Of a stretch of 64,000 bases of DNA, positions 1 to 8,195 are shown piece after piece. The notes below the pieces were generated by a model that did no database searches, was not told the origin of the DNA, and saw only the letters and a list, made by a program, of their open reading frames with translations. This DNA is from PSRJ01 sp963825305 (GTDB lineage: Bacteria > Acidobacteriota > Terriglobia > Bryobacterales > Bryobacteraceae). The position numbers were made by a program, and so were the translations under genes. The stretch's first letter is position 1, and each line of letters opens with the position of its first letter. The stretch is from contig CAWGTA010000001.1 in NCBI GenBank assembly GCA_963825305.1, positions 372,001 through 436,000 of the forward strand, given 5' to 3'.

Positions 1-181
1 CCCGCGCCAACTGCGGCGTAATATCCGGGAAACCGATCGGCGTGATGGAATCCACTTCGATCTCACCTTCTTCCATAGCGTATCGGTTGCCTGCTTTGAC
101 GTGGGGACGCGTCCATATTCGGACGCTGCAAGTGATTTCTCCGCGACGGACGCCCTCGCGGAGACGCTTGGCGAAGACCAT
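1..181 (-). CDS. ASCH-domain protein, partial (C-terminus outside window)
   Basis: An open frame begins with ATG at 181-179 and runs off the left edge, giving about 60 residues. It starts MVFAKRLREGVRRGEITCSV and continues through a basic stretch to GEIEVDSITPIGFPDITPQLA. The pattern (short basic N-terminus, Trp-Thr-Arg-Pro, then an acidic strand before a G-F-P-D-I-T turn) resembles small ASCH/PUA-like proteins, a fold thought to bind RNA or nucleotides. It is divergent from the gene at 242, with about 60 bases between them. The family call is from memory of the pattern; no partner or substrate can be named. Confidence 0.6.
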   Translation of the reverse strand, partial: MVFAKRLREGVRRGEITCSVRIWTRPHVKAGNRYAMEEGEIEVDSITPIGFPDITPQLAR

Positions 182-241
182 GACGAGAGTTTACACGCTG
201 CGGGCGGTAGTATCATATGGGAGTTAAAGGAGAGGTAAGCC

Positions 242-619
242 ATGCACTCGAGGCTCTCACTTTGCATCCGCATTGGAATTCTGGCAGTTTCGCTATCGGC
301 TCTTCCAGCATCGGCCCATCATGGTTGGGCGGGAAATCTCGACGAAGAATTCGAACTCACAGGCACGGTTGAACAAGGCGTCAGCCTGGCTGGACCGCAT
401 GCCACCATGCAGCTACGCGCTAACGGAAGAATCTGGGATCTCACCTTGGCGCCGCCGGCGCGGACCGAGCGGGCGGGGCTGAAGGAAGGAATTATCCCAG
501 TCGGAGCGACGGTAACCATCCACGGTCATCGCAATCGGGACGCCAACCGCTTTGAGGTCAAGACCGAGCGCGTGACCTGGAACGGCCGCACGTTCAACGT
601 CTATCCCGACCGCAAGTAA
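242..619 (+). CDS. DUF6152-type exported protein
   Basis: This 125-residue protein has a clear Sec signal peptide (hydrophobic core at about residues 8-24, cleavage near SALPASA-HHGW). The mature part starts with His-His-Gly-Trp, then a small beta-rich domain ending ERVTWNGRTFNVYPDRK. That layout matches DUF6152 exported proteins, whose function is unknown; the N-terminal HH could bind metal, which is inference. A strong Shine-Dalgarno (AAGGAGAGG) lies just before the ATG. The next gene follows after 16 bases on the same strand, so the two are probably co-transcribed. Confidence 0.7.
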   Translation: MHSRLSLCIRIGILAVSLSALPASAHHGWAGNLDEEFELTGTVEQGVSLAGPHATMQLRANGRIWDLTLAPPARTERAGLKEGIIPVGATVTIHGHRNRDANRFEVKTERVTWNGRTFNVYPDRK

Positions 620-635
620 GGTCGCCGGGGGAAAT

Positions 636-1094
636 TTGCACGAATTCATGGCATGGTTGCAGGGCTCGGCTCTCGGCCACGCTATGCGTGAATCGGGTGT
701 GTGGACGTACGGCGTTGTGAACCTGATCCACATCCTCGGCATTGCCACGCTCTTCGGTTCGGTACTGGTCCTCGACCTGCGGCTGTTAGGTCTTTGGCGC
801 AACGTCAGTCTCCCAACCATCAGCACGCCGACCGTGCCTGTGGCTGCCACCGGTTTCGTCATCGCGGCCGCCAGCGGGGTCTGCCTGCTGGCAACCAAGG
901 CCACCGAATACATCGGCAATCCATTCCTCTTCATCAAATTTCCCGCAATCGGCTTAGGACTCCTGAACGTGGCCGTCCTGAATTGTTTGCCGGCCTGGAA
1001 GCAGCACAAGCATCCGGGAACTCTCGTCGCGCGAACAGTCGACGCTCGCGATTTTTGGCGGCATCTCACTCGCATGCTGGCTCACGGCGGTTAG
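636..1094 (+). CDS. DUF6644-like integral membrane protein (copy 1)
   Basis: This 152-residue, four-helix membrane protein starts at TTG, with GGGGGAAA directly upstream. The N-terminus is an amphipathic segment with ES-x-x-W-x-Y, followed by a helix containing HILG and then VLDLRLLG. The same signature occurs in two paralogues at 9695-10674. The His in the first transmembrane helix could ligate haem or another cofactor, but this is speculation. Pairing with the exported DUF6152-like protein just upstream suggests an envelope role. The alternative ATG start is four codons further in. Confidence 0.65.
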   Translation: MHEFMAWLQGSALGHAMRESGVWTYGVVNLIHILGIATLFGSVLVLDLRLLGLWRNVSLPTISTPTVPVAATGFVIAAASGVCLLATKATEYIGNPFLFIKFPAIGLGLLNVAVLNCLPAWKQHKHPGTLVARTVDARDFWRHLTRMLAHGG

Positions 1095-1141
1095 CGCCGG
1101 CCGCATGATCGGATACTGGTGAATGCGCGTGCCGCCGTTCG

Positions 1142-1546
1142 CTAGCGCCAGGCGCCCAGGATAGCGCCCATCAAAACCAGAGCGACCGTCATATAGCCGC
1201 CGTTCACGATCACGTAGGTCCAAGGGCGCCGCTCGAACAACGAAACCACGCCGATGCCCATTGCGATCCAGCCGAAGCCCGCCAGGAGACCGGCGGTCGC
1301 GCCCCAGGCCACCGTCGTTTTCGCGTCGTTCAAGAACATGGCCAGATTGAAAGCCATCACCAGGCTCAAAACGAAACTGATCGCGAAGATCTTTGCGGTG
1401 GCGGCTGGGGGTTGATCCGCCGCAAAACCGTTGGCCTTCTTCCAGAGCCGGCCGAACATAAGCGAGGAATACCACAGGCCCCCCAAAACAAAGGCCGACA
1501 CAGTGGCGGCGAGAATGGCCCAGAAATTTAAGGTTTGGAGATTCAT
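1142..1546 (-). CDS. DUF1761-like membrane protein
   Basis: About 134 residues with four predicted transmembrane segments. I chose the ATG at 1546 (MNLQTLNFWAIL) rather than the longer frame from 1585, because the upstream gene stops at 1554-1552, five bases before this ATG, and an AGG lies in that overlap region. The motif GLWYSSLMFGRLW and the closing ALVLMGAILGAW match DUF1761 proteins, of unknown function. Tight spacing to the AHSA1-like gene indicates one transcript, probably controlled by the divergent TetR regulator. Confidence 0.75.
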   Translation of the reverse strand: MNLQTLNFWAILAATVSAFVLGGLWYSSLMFGRLWKKANGFAADQPPAATAKIFAISFVLSLVMAFNLAMFLNDAKTTVAWGATAGLLAGFGWIAMGIGVVSLFERRPWTYVIVNGGYMTVALVLMGAILGAWR

Positions 1547-1551
1547 CTGGT

Positions 1552-2103
1552 TTACCTGTTTGCTCCGCCCCATTCTTTGGCCCAATCGATTGGCCCGCGC
1601 ACGAAGCGCTGACGAAGACCTTCCAGCAATTGCGCATTGCCCTGGGCGAGATAATCATATGCCTTGTCCCACTCCTCGCCGTTCTTCCATCCCGTCTGCA
1701 CCAGCCGCACGACCGTCGATTCTCCCTTGGCCACAAACTGGAACCGCGCGTTGGTGCGCTCTGCCCGAACCGTGGGAAACTGCTCGGGCGCCATCGCCGC
1801 CATGGTGATCTCCTGTTCCGGTACAAAGTCGAGGATGGTTCCTCCCCCGGTCTTTCCGCCGGGGAAGTGTGCGGTCCACTCCCCGCCTTTTCGTAGATCG
1901 ACAACCGCGCCCGGCGTGAGCCACGTGCTTAAGCCCTCGCTGGTGGTAAACACCTGCCAAACGGCGGCCCGCGAAGCCGGTATGGTCACTTCGAAAATCA
2001 GGGCCTTATCGGGGGCGGGCTGCTTCACTACCGTAACGGGGCTTTGGGCGAATGCGATGCCCGCGGCGGCCAAAAAATAAAGTGCTTTCACGATCTCCCT
2101 CAC
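1552..2103 (-). CDS. Exported SRPBCC/AHSA1-domain protein
   Basis: 183 residues. Residues 1-19 form a Sec signal peptide ending at AFA-Q, and the rest is an SRPBCC (START-like) fold: VTIPASRAAVWQVFTTSEGLSTWLTP is the typical AHSA1 opening and VRLVQTGWKNGEEWDKAYDYL the typical closing helix. These folds bind hydrophobic ligands. An exported version is less common than the cytoplasmic one; the ligand is unknown. It is the first gene of a two-gene unit with the DUF1761-like protein and faces the TetR gene at 2162 across a 58-base spacer. Confidence 0.75.
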   Translation of the reverse strand: MREIVKALYFLAAAGIAFAQSPVTVVKQPAPDKALIFEVTIPASRAAVWQVFTTSEGLSTWLTPGAVVDLRKGGEWTAHFPGGKTGGGTILDFVPEQEITMAAMAPEQFPTVRAERTNARFQFVAKGESTVVRLVQTGWKNGEEWDKAYDYLAQGNAQLLEGLRQRFVRGPIDWAKEWGGANR

Positions 2104-2111
2104 CTTCTTAG

Positions 2112-2141
2112 TTGATCATTCAAGTAAACAGCAGCTATGAT
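2112..2141 (+). promoter_or_regulatory. Candidate tetR promoter with overlapping operator
   Basis: The spacer between the divergent AHSA1 and tetR genes holds TTGATC at 2112-2117 and TATGAT at 2136-2141, separated by 18 bases, a plausible sigma-70 promoter for tetR. The -35 lies inside an interrupted inverted repeat TTGA-TCAT-TCAA (2112-2123), a reasonable autoregulatory operator. The palindrome is short, so this is a suggestion. Confidence 0.4.
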
Positions 2142-2161
2142 AGGGAAGTCAAGATTTTTTT

Positions 2162-2770
2162 GTGCCTAAACCTCCCACCACCAGGGATCGCCTCATCGAC
2201 TCCGCGCGGTACTTATTCTGGGAACGGGGCTTTGCCGGAACCAGCATGGCCGATCTTCTCAGCCATGCAGAAGTCAATTCGGGCAGCTTCTATCACTTCT
2301 TCGAAAGCAAGGAGGCGCTGCTCCGGGCAGTTTTAGAAACCTACCTGGGCGCCCTCAAGCCGATGATCGTCGATCCGGCCTTTGCCCGATCCGAGGAGCC
2401 CGTCGCGCGAATCTTCGCGATTCTCGAAGGGTATCGCGAACGAATTCTGCAGACCGAATGCCGGTACGGCTGTCCCCTAGGACGCCTGGCGCTGGAAATT
2501 GACCCCGAGAACCGTCCGGCACACCACTTGATCGCCGAAAACTTTCAGGGCTGGATCGGGGCCGTCCGCGAATGTGTCGAACAACTCAAGGGCAGGCTTC
2601 CCAGGCGCACTGATCTAGAGGCGCTGGCTACGTACGTTCTCGCCGTGATGGAAGGCGGCGTGATGCTCTCCAGATCCTACGGATCGGTAGAACCCTTCGA
2701 CCGGAGTATCGCCCAGCTACGCGAGCATTTTCGCTTGCTTCTGGCGTCCGGGCAGGCCGCGAAAAAGTAG
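2162..2770 (+). CDS. TetR/AcrR family transcriptional regulator
   Basis: 202 residues from a GTG start. The N-terminal helix-turn-helix spans about residues 8-55 (RDRLIDSARYLFWERGFAGT, then SFYHFFESKEALL, a classic TetR recognition helix). The C-terminal half is a variable ligand-binding domain with CRYGCPLGRLALEI, typical of the TetR_C group that often controls small stress or efflux operons. It is divergent from the AHSA1/DUF1761 pair, which is its most likely target. The gene ends 11 bases before the convergent DUF423 gene. Confidence 0.9.
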   Translation: MPKPPTTRDRLIDSARYLFWERGFAGTSMADLLSHAEVNSGSFYHFFESKEALLRAVLETYLGALKPMIVDPAFARSEEPVARIFAILEGYRERILQTECRYGCPLGRLALEIDPENRPAHHLIAENFQGWIGAVRECVEQLKGRLPRRTDLEALATYVLAVMEGGVMLSRSYGSVEPFDRSIAQLREHFRLLLASGQAAKK

Positions 2771-2781
2771 ATGTGCAGGGT

Positions 2782-3156
2782 TCACCCCTTGTTCCGCAGC
2801 AACACCCAAGCCAACATCACCCACCCGGCGATGAACGACACACCGCCGAACGGCGTGATCGCACCCAGCATCGGAATGCGCGTCACCGCCAGCACGTACA
2901 GGCTGCCGGAGAACAACACAATCCCCGCCGTGAGCAGGCCGCACACCCACGCGGCTTGGTTCTCGGAAACGAAGCCGGCTTTCGGCATGATGGAAACGAT
3001 CAGGATGCCCAGCGCGTGGAAGAAGTGGTACATCACCGCCTTCTCATAAACGCTGGTGGAGTAGGCGTCCAACCGGTCGCGCAAGCCATGCGCGCCGAAA
3101 GCACCGATGATCACCGCTAAAGCCAGTGCGGTTGCGCCGGTCGCGCTCCAGTTCAT
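2782..3156 (-). CDS. DUF423 family membrane protein
   Basis: 124 residues with four transmembrane helices. GAFGAHGL near residues 18-25 and the closing TPFGGVSFIAGWVMLAW are hallmarks of the DUF423 (YgdD-like) family, small inner-membrane proteins of unknown function. Full length for the family. It lies 12 bases downstream of the DUF4159 gene on the same strand, so it is probably the last gene of the unit starting at 5832. Confidence 0.88.
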   Translation of the reverse strand: MNWSATGATALALAVIIGAFGAHGLRDRLDAYSTSVYEKAVMYHFFHALGILIVSIMPKAGFVSENQAAWVCGLLTAGIVLFSGSLYVLAVTRIPMLGAITPFGGVSFIAGWVMLAWVLLRNKG

Positions 3157-3168
3157 CCGTTCGGCTCC

Positions 3169-4050
3169 TCAGTGCGTCATGGCGTACGTAACGTAATTTA
3201 CGCCGATGCGAATGCCCAACGCCGAAAATTTCTCCGGGTACTCCGGGTTGTCGGCGTGTTCCCAGGAATCGCCCAGGTCCATGTCGAAGCACATCGCCAC
3301 GATCACGCGTCCGTGGTCGTCATAGATTCCGCGCCAGTGGGGAATCTTGCCGTCCTGTTCCCAGATCTGGTGAGTCTCCAGAAACTGCGCGCCGGGCACC
3401 TGGTAGCGGTCATCCAGATTGTAGATCACGTGAAAGATCGGGTCGTTATCGGGGATCTCGACGATGGCACGGTTGGGGAAGATTTTTTGCATGCTGGCGG
3501 TGAAGACTGCCCACTCGATGCTGCCGTGGAAGTCGTCGCACATGAAGAAGCCGCCGCGCAGCAGGTACTCACGCATGGCCTTCACCTGCGCATCGGTGAG
3601 GTCCCAGTGTCCTACTTCCACGCCGTAGAGCCAAGGCCAGTCCCAGACGTCGTTATCGGCCAGGTTGATGGATTGCTCGGCGGAACGCGTGTGAATCCGG
3701 GTGAGCCGCCGCAATGCCGCCGAAAAGTGGCGATCCGATCGCGGGTAATCCATCGTCCAATTGGAAGCCCCCAGCCGCCAGTCACCGAGGAATGCAAAGC
3801 CGGGAGTGGGAAGGCGGTTGACTGGGATGCCCTCCACATAGCGGCCGATCGGCGGGTACATCAACCGCGCGAAGGCCCATTCCGTCTTTTCCTGGAAATC
3901 CTTAGGGATCGGATAGCCCTCGTATTCCACTCCGGGGTATTCGCGCCACGGTTGAATGGCGTAGAGTGCGGTGAAAGTAGCGAGTCCACCAAAAGCGACG
4001 ATTGCTGCGCGACGGAGGAAACCGGAAGACACGGCGGTTGCCTTCAGCAT
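3169..4050 (-). CDS. DUF4159 domain-containing protein
   Basis: About 293 residues when started at the ATG at 4050, which overlaps the stop of the antiporter gene (ATGCTGA) and so implies translational coupling; a longer frame to 4092 exists but would overlap further. Residues 1-30 form a signal anchor or signal peptide. The body carries LRGGFFMCDDFHGSIEW and a later DHGRVIVAMCFDMDLGDSWE, a ThuA/GATase-like pattern typical of DUF4159. Catalytic function is not established. Its coupling to an ion antiporter is a recurring puzzle rather than a known pathway. Confidence 0.8.
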   Translation of the reverse strand: MLKATAVSSGFLRRAAIVAFGGLATFTALYAIQPWREYPGVEYEGYPIPKDFQEKTEWAFARLMYPPIGRYVEGIPVNRLPTPGFAFLGDWRLGASNWTMDYPRSDRHFSAALRRLTRIHTRSAEQSINLADNDVWDWPWLYGVEVGHWDLTDAQVKAMREYLLRGGFFMCDDFHGSIEWAVFTASMQKIFPNRAIVEIPDNDPIFHVIYNLDDRYQVPGAQFLETHQIWEQDGKIPHWRGIYDDHGRVIVAMCFDMDLGDSWEHADNPEYPEKFSALGIRIGVNYVTYAMTH

Positions 4051-5276
4051 AGCACCGAGGCCGGCGATCGCAGCCGCTCCGGATAGATCCAATCCATCAG
4101 CGGCGACGTCATGACCGTGGTTGCCAGCGCCATAATCACCATCATGGAGAAGAGCGTTGGCGAGAGAATGTGCAGGTCGAGCCCCACGTTGAGGATGACC
4201 AGTTCCACCAGCCCTCGGGTATTCACCAGAACCCCGACAGCCAGCGACTCCCGCCAGGCCATGCCGCTGGCGCGGATGGTGGCGGCGCTGACCAGGAGTT
4301 TACTCCCGATCGCCACTACCACTATTAACCCGCATAGCGCCCACAGTTCCACGCTGTTCAACAAGGTGACGCTGGTGCGCAGACCGTTGTAGGCAAAGAA
4401 TAGCGGTAACAGCAGCGCCACGGTGACTGACTCGAGGCGCTCGCGGAGGCCCGCTTCCAGCAGGCCGCCTCCGGGCATTACCGCGCCGGCCAGAAAAGCG
4501 CCGAACAAGGCGTGAACCGCCAAGGCCTCGGTGGTCCACACCGAAGCCAAAAGCAGAATCATGACCCCTGCGAACCGGCCGGGTCCGGGCTGCTCACCGG
4601 CAGGGAGGAGACGCCGCAAAACCGGTCGAACCACGAAAAGCATCACGACCACGTAGGCACCCAGCGCAAGGAATCGCATAGCAAGCGAGTTGCCGCCCTG
4701 GGGGCGCGCGATTACGGTGATCACGGCCAGCAGGCACCAGGCGCTCACGTCATCCACTGCCGCGCAAGACAAGGCGATTTGTCCCACGCGCGTGTGCATG
4801 AGCCGGCGGTCCGCCAGAATGCGCGCCAAGACGGGAAACGCGGTGATCCCCATGGCCGCTCCCAGAAAAAGCGCAAACGGCAGCCGCGGGGTGCCGCCCC
4901 CCAGGCGCGAGTGAATGCTCAGAGCCACCACAACCCCACAAGCAAAGGGCGCAACAATGCTGGCCTGGCTGGCCAGAACTACGGACCCCGCGGATTTGCG
5001 CAGCATGCCCGGCCGCACTTCCAGCCCCACCACGAACATGAACAGCACCAGCCCGAGCTGGCTCAGGGCGTAGAGCGGACCCATGCCGGCTGGGGGGAAG
5101 ATTCCGTTCATGACGCCAGGCGCGATGTGGCCGAGCAGTGAGGGTCCGAGGAGAATGCCCGCCGCCATCTCGCCCACCACTTCCGGCTGGCGAATCAGCC
5201 GGCACGCCGCTCCCAACACCTTCGCCGCGATTAATACGACGGCCATCTGGAGAAACAGCAATTTCAGTTCAGGCAT
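4044..5276 (-). CDS. Cation:proton antiporter (CPA2/Na+-H+ exchanger domain)
   Basis: 410 residues, almost all membrane segments. The N-terminus RQPEVVGEMAAGILLGPSLLG and the middle AMGITAFPVLARIL are conserved in the CPA2 (KefB/NapA-like) exchangers. There is no C-terminal TrkA-N/RCK regulatory domain, so this is the short form. It probably exchanges Na+ or K+ for protons across the inner membrane. The gene overlaps the upstream membrane-protein gene by 8 bases and the downstream DUF4159 gene by 7, so the three are translated as a coupled unit. Confidence 0.9.
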   Translation of the reverse strand: MPELKLLFLQMAVVLIAAKVLGAACRLIRQPEVVGEMAAGILLGPSLLGHIAPGVMNGIFPPAGMGPLYALSQLGLVLFMFVVGLEVRPGMLRKSAGSVVLASQASIVAPFACGVVVALSIHSRLGGGTPRLPFALFLGAAMGITAFPVLARILADRRLMHTRVGQIALSCAAVDDVSAWCLLAVITVIARPQGGNSLAMRFLALGAYVVVMLFVVRPVLRRLLPAGEQPGPGRFAGVMILLLASVWTTEALAVHALFGAFLAGAVMPGGGLLEAGLRERLESVTVALLLPLFFAYNGLRTSVTLLNSVELWALCGLIVVVAIGSKLLVSAATIRASGMAWRESLAVGVLVNTRGLVELVILNVGLDLHILSPTLFSMMVIMALATTVMTSPLMDWIYPERLRSPASVLC

Positions 5277-5832
5277 CGCCGCCTTCCAGCTTGCGGTGCG
5301 CTGCCAGGCGCTTCAGGCGTTCGCTCTCCCGGTTCCGCACTCCGAAATCCCAGTAAAGAAATCGCATGGCGAGCAGGATGCAATTGAAGCCCACGAAGGT
5401 GGGCAGGATCAGCGTGGCGTGGTGCTTCCAGTCGAGCCAGAACAAGGGGCCGGAAACCAGCACAAGGCCCACGGCAATGAACTTCCGGCGGCGCGACCAG
5501 GTGGAGCCGGAATCGTCGTCGCTGTGATAGTCCGGGTGCGTGATGACCATCAGTGGCGGATGCGCGCGGCCCTGCGCATCCAGGATCTCGCAGGAGACAT
5601 ATGGTAGCCCCAAAACCTTCGCCTCGCAGAATTGTTGTGCCGCGTCCACGCTATCGAACAGCAGACAGGTGGCATCTTCCCGTTTCGCAAACGGCCGGCC
5701 GGCGGGCGAAAGCGCCACCGAGCTCTTTCGATCCTGGAGCAACACCGCGCATTGCGTGGGGCCCATGACGTCGGTCCAATCCGCGGGTTTGCGGTGAGGA
5801 TCGAACAGGCGTATCTCGATGCCGTTATTCAT
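5269..5832 (-). CDS. Hypothetical protein with two membrane segments, first gene of antiporter operon
   Basis: 187 residues. The first 110 are soluble, with a possible ligand-binding fold (ATCLLFDSVDAAQQFCEAKV) and an acidic His-Pro-Asp-Tyr-His-Ser-Asp-Asp-Asp stretch. Two transmembrane helices follow (about residues 118-160) and a basic tail (RNRESERLKRLAAHRK). I do not recognise a named family. It may be a regulator of the antiporter that follows, because the stop and the next start overlap (GATGCCTGA); this is inference. It is divergent from pobA with only 32 bases between the two starts. Confidence 0.65.
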   Translation of the reverse strand: MNNGIEIRLFDPHRKPADWTDVMGPTQCAVLLQDRKSSVALSPAGRPFAKREDATCLLFDSVDAAQQFCEAKVLGLPYVSCEILDAQGRAHPPLMVITHPDYHSDDDSGSTWSRRRKFIAVGLVLVSGPLFWLDWKHHATLILPTFVGFNCILLAMRFLYWDFGVRNRESERLKRLAAHRKLEGGDA

Positions 5833-5864
5833 GGCGCTAACTCAAATGCTACAATGCAACCCGC

Positions 5865-7040
5865 ATGCGCACGCAGGTTGGAATTATCGGCGCCGGACCG
5901 GCTGGACTCATGCTGTCCCACCTGCTGCATCTGGAGGGCATCGAGTCGATCATCATCGAAGCGCACAGCCGCGATTACATTGAGAGCCGCGTGCGCGCCG
6001 GCGTTCTGGAACAGACCACCGTCGACCTGTTGGCGGAGGCCGGCGTGGGCGAGCGGATGAAGCGCGAGGGCCTCCCGCACCATGGCATCTGGTTGAGCTT
6101 CGGCGGCCGCCGCCACCATATCCCTTTCACGGAGCTCACGGGCGGCCGATCCATCACGGTTTATGCCCAGCACGAGGTGATCAAGGACCTGGTGCAGGCC
6201 CGCCTCGACGCCGGAGGCCAGATCATTTTCGGCGTGGAAGACACCAGCGTGCACGGGTTCGATTCGGAAACGCCCGAGATTCGTTTTCGTAAGGATGGCG
6301 AGCCGCTCCGGATCTCTTGCGACTTCATCGGCGGCTGCGACGGTTTTCATGGCATCTGCCGCCCGTCGATACCCAGCGGCTGTTTGACCGTGTACGACCG
6401 CCAATATCCCTTCGCCTGGCTGGGGATTCTGGCCGAGGCGCCGCCGTCATCCGAGGAGCTGGTCTACTCGTATCATGACCGCGGGTTCGCGCTCTTCAGC
6501 ATGCGCTCGCCCGAAGTGACGCGGCTCTACCTGCAGTGCGATCCCGAAGAAGATCTGGCCCATTGGCCGGACCAGCGCATTTGGGAAGAGCTCCTCGTGC
6601 GGCTCAATACCCGCGACGGGTGGGCGCCCACCCAGGGTCCGGTGTTGCAAAAGGGTGTCACCGGAATGCGCAGCTTCGTGGTGGAGCCGATGCAGTACGG
6701 CCGTCTCTTCCTGGCCGGAGACGCCGCGCACATCGTGCCGCCCACCGGAGCCAAGGGGTTGAACCTGGCGGTGGCGGATGTAGCCGTACTGGCGCGCGCG
6801 ATCGAGGAGTTCTACCGGTCCGGCCGGCGCGATGGTCTCGAGCGGTACTCAGAAACCTGCCTGCGGCGGGTCTGGAAGGTGCAACGCTTTTCCTGGTGGA
6901 TGACGGCCATGCTGCACCGCTTTGAGAACGACAATCCGTTCGACCGGCGCCGCCAGTTGGCGGAGTTGGATTACGTCACGAGCTCGCGCGCGGCCATGAG
7001 CAGTCTCGCGGAGAATTACGTCGGATTGCCGCTGGAATAG
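5865..7040 (+). CDS. pobA: 4-hydroxybenzoate 3-monooxygenase
   Basis: 391 residues, the usual length. This FAD-dependent class A hydroxylase converts 4-hydroxybenzoate to protocatechuate using NAD(P)H and oxygen. Visible motifs are the FAD dinucleotide GAGPAG at residues 9-14, the PobA-typical SRVRAGVLEQ at 41-50, the Asp-Gly motif GCDGFHG near 157-163, and the second FAD motif LFLAGDAAH-VPPTGAKGLN near 280-298. No protocatechuate-pathway genes lie nearby, so the downstream ring cleavage must be elsewhere. TACAAT at 5850-5855 could be a -10 box only 9 bases before the ATG, implying a very short or absent leader. No PobR-type regulator is adjacent. Confidence 0.93.
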   Translation: MRTQVGIIGAGPAGLMLSHLLHLEGIESIIIEAHSRDYIESRVRAGVLEQTTVDLLAEAGVGERMKREGLPHHGIWLSFGGRRHHIPFTELTGGRSITVYAQHEVIKDLVQARLDAGGQIIFGVEDTSVHGFDSETPEIRFRKDGEPLRISCDFIGGCDGFHGICRPSIPSGCLTVYDRQYPFAWLGILAEAPPSSEELVYSYHDRGFALFSMRSPEVTRLYLQCDPEEDLAHWPDQRIWEELLVRLNTRDGWAPTQGPVLQKGVTGMRSFVVEPMQYGRLFLAGDAAHIVPPTGAKGLNLAVADVAVLARAIEEFYRSGRRDGLERYSETCLRRVWKVQRFSWWMTAMLHRFENDNPFDRRRQLAELDYVTSSRAAMSSLAENYVGLPLE

Positions 7041-7577
7041 TTTTTGGGCAGGGCATGGCGCCATGACTGGACTAGTCACCCACGCTAAATGAAAAATTGG
7101 GATCAAATTCATCTGCTGCGGAACGAAGCCAATTTGACACTGAAAACAAAGGCTCTCCCCATTCAGCGAACCCAATTTTCGGAAGAAGCCAATGCGAACC
7201 TCCCGGAGTACAGGACGTTTCTCCTGACGTATAGCATGGAGGAGAGCGCGCCGGTCCAAATCGGTGCGGCCATCTGGCAAAGACAGGGAGGTTGTTTCAG
7301 AAACCGTTGGGTGATCGGCGCTCGGAATCCAGATTCGCCGTGCCGTAGTCTTCACGCGGATGAAACCGGGTGAGGAACTGATCGAGTACTCCTGCGAGGA
7401 GAACAACCGGGACTTCACCGAAGGTCATATCAAGTAGGGGACTGGACGCCACCAATCGAGGGCAGGGAGCACGCGTCCAGATCAGGTTCCATTGGGATGC
7501 GGTTTTTCTGAAAAACCCCGGACCGGAAAGCAACCTTTTGCGTCACCTTGAGATAACTTTAGCAGGAGGGTTGGATC
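7041..7577. other. Gene-poor stretch, accessory remnants
   Basis: No convincing intact gene on either strand. Frames here have unusual composition, and the sequence is less GC-rich than the flanks between about 7080 and 7300, with the short element GAAGCCAAT occurring twice (about 7133 and 7186). A possible gene remnant lies at 7315-7437. The stretch separates pobA from the needle-like ORF and looks like worn accessory DNA. Confidence 0.4.
7315..7437 (+). pseudogene. Possible 3' remnant of a hypothetical protein gene
   Basis: After a stop at 7312-7314 the frame reads about 40 codons ending RMKPGEELIEYSCEENNRD and then FTEGHIK before TAG. The acidic 'GEELIEYxCxENN' tail resembles C-termini of hypothetical secreted proteins that are abundant in Solibacter-like genomes. 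No start or upstream body in frame is visible, so it reads as a truncated relic. The identification rests on a short motif only. Confidence 0.25.
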
Positions 7578-7619
7578 ATGCAAGGAATCGCGGCTCTGAT
7601 CGAAGTAATGTAACAGAAA

Positions 7620-7928
7620 GTGGACAACGCGAATAATAACGCCATGGAGGGGGCATCCAAGCAAAAGCAAGTCGCGGGAGGGGGGCAGCACTCGAAGGGG
7701 CCGCTGTATCCTTCGGCCGATCCCGGAACTGTTCTCGCCGTGCAGGGAACACTTGCTCAGGTCAAAGCAAGTTTCGACGCGAACGGGAAGGACCTGCAGA
7801 GCCAGGACAAACTCGGGAATTTCGAGATTCAGGGTTTGATGAGCGACTACAACGAAGCCCAAACCCTGGCATCGAGTGTTCAAAAGAAACTCCACGATAG
7901 TAACAGCGCCGTAATTGGCAAGATCTAA
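7620..7928 (+). CDS. Orphan type III secretion needle-like small protein, interrupted by an in-frame TAA
   Basis: From GTG at 7620 the frame gives 102 residues, mostly helical and rich in Gln, Asn, Ala and Ser. The tail (LMSDYNEAQTLASSVQKKLH, then DSNSAVIGKI) resembles the C-terminal helix of PrgI/YscF-type needle subunits (SEYN...A.S...K...D...A.I), and DPGTVLAVQ resembles the DPA..L..Q loop; this is remote similarity by eye. A better start exists upstream: AGGAGGG at 7563-7569 and ATG at 7578, in the same frame, reading MQGIAALIEVM and then TAA (7611-7613) before QKVDNANNN. So the original gene was probably 7578-7928 and has acquired a nonsense codon. No other secretion genes are nearby. 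Confidence 0.45.
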   Translation: MDNANNNAMEGASKQKQVAGGGQHSKGPLYPSADPGTVLAVQGTLAQVKASFDANGKDLQSQDKLGNFEIQGLMSDYNEAQTLASSVQKKLHDSNSAVIGKI

Positions 7929-8160
7929 CGGCGCGGCTTCGGCGGTGGGGCGCGGCTCTGCCTTACAACGGTTCGGTTCAGCTAAGTTGCCTGGGCGATT
8001 CGTTGCTCACGATGCCATATTTGCTACCCGTCCCGACCCGCATTACCCAAAATTGCCCAAACTCGCTTCAGGCTCAGGTCCGCTCGGCCACCGCCTCGAG
8101 CGACGTACGCTACACGTTGCCGTGGCCGAAATGGCGACCAGCGGCTGTCGCGGCACGAGA

Positions 8161-8189
8161 TTGTGACACCTACTTACGAGCGGTATGAT
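8161..8189 (+). promoter_or_regulatory. Sigma-70-type promoter of the antitoxin-toxin pair, probably leaderless
   Basis: TTGTGA at 8161-8166 and TATGAT at 8184-8189 are separated by exactly 17 bases. A start site seven bases after the -10 would be A8196, the first base of the antitoxin ATG. No Shine-Dalgarno precedes that ATG. This predicts a leaderless message. Confidence 0.5.
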
Positions 8190-8195
8190 AATGGT

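Noticed and set aside
7089..7373. 94-codon plus-strand frame in the gene-poor stretch
   Set aside because: Biased composition without motif or ribosome site; overlaps the better-supported remnant in another frame.
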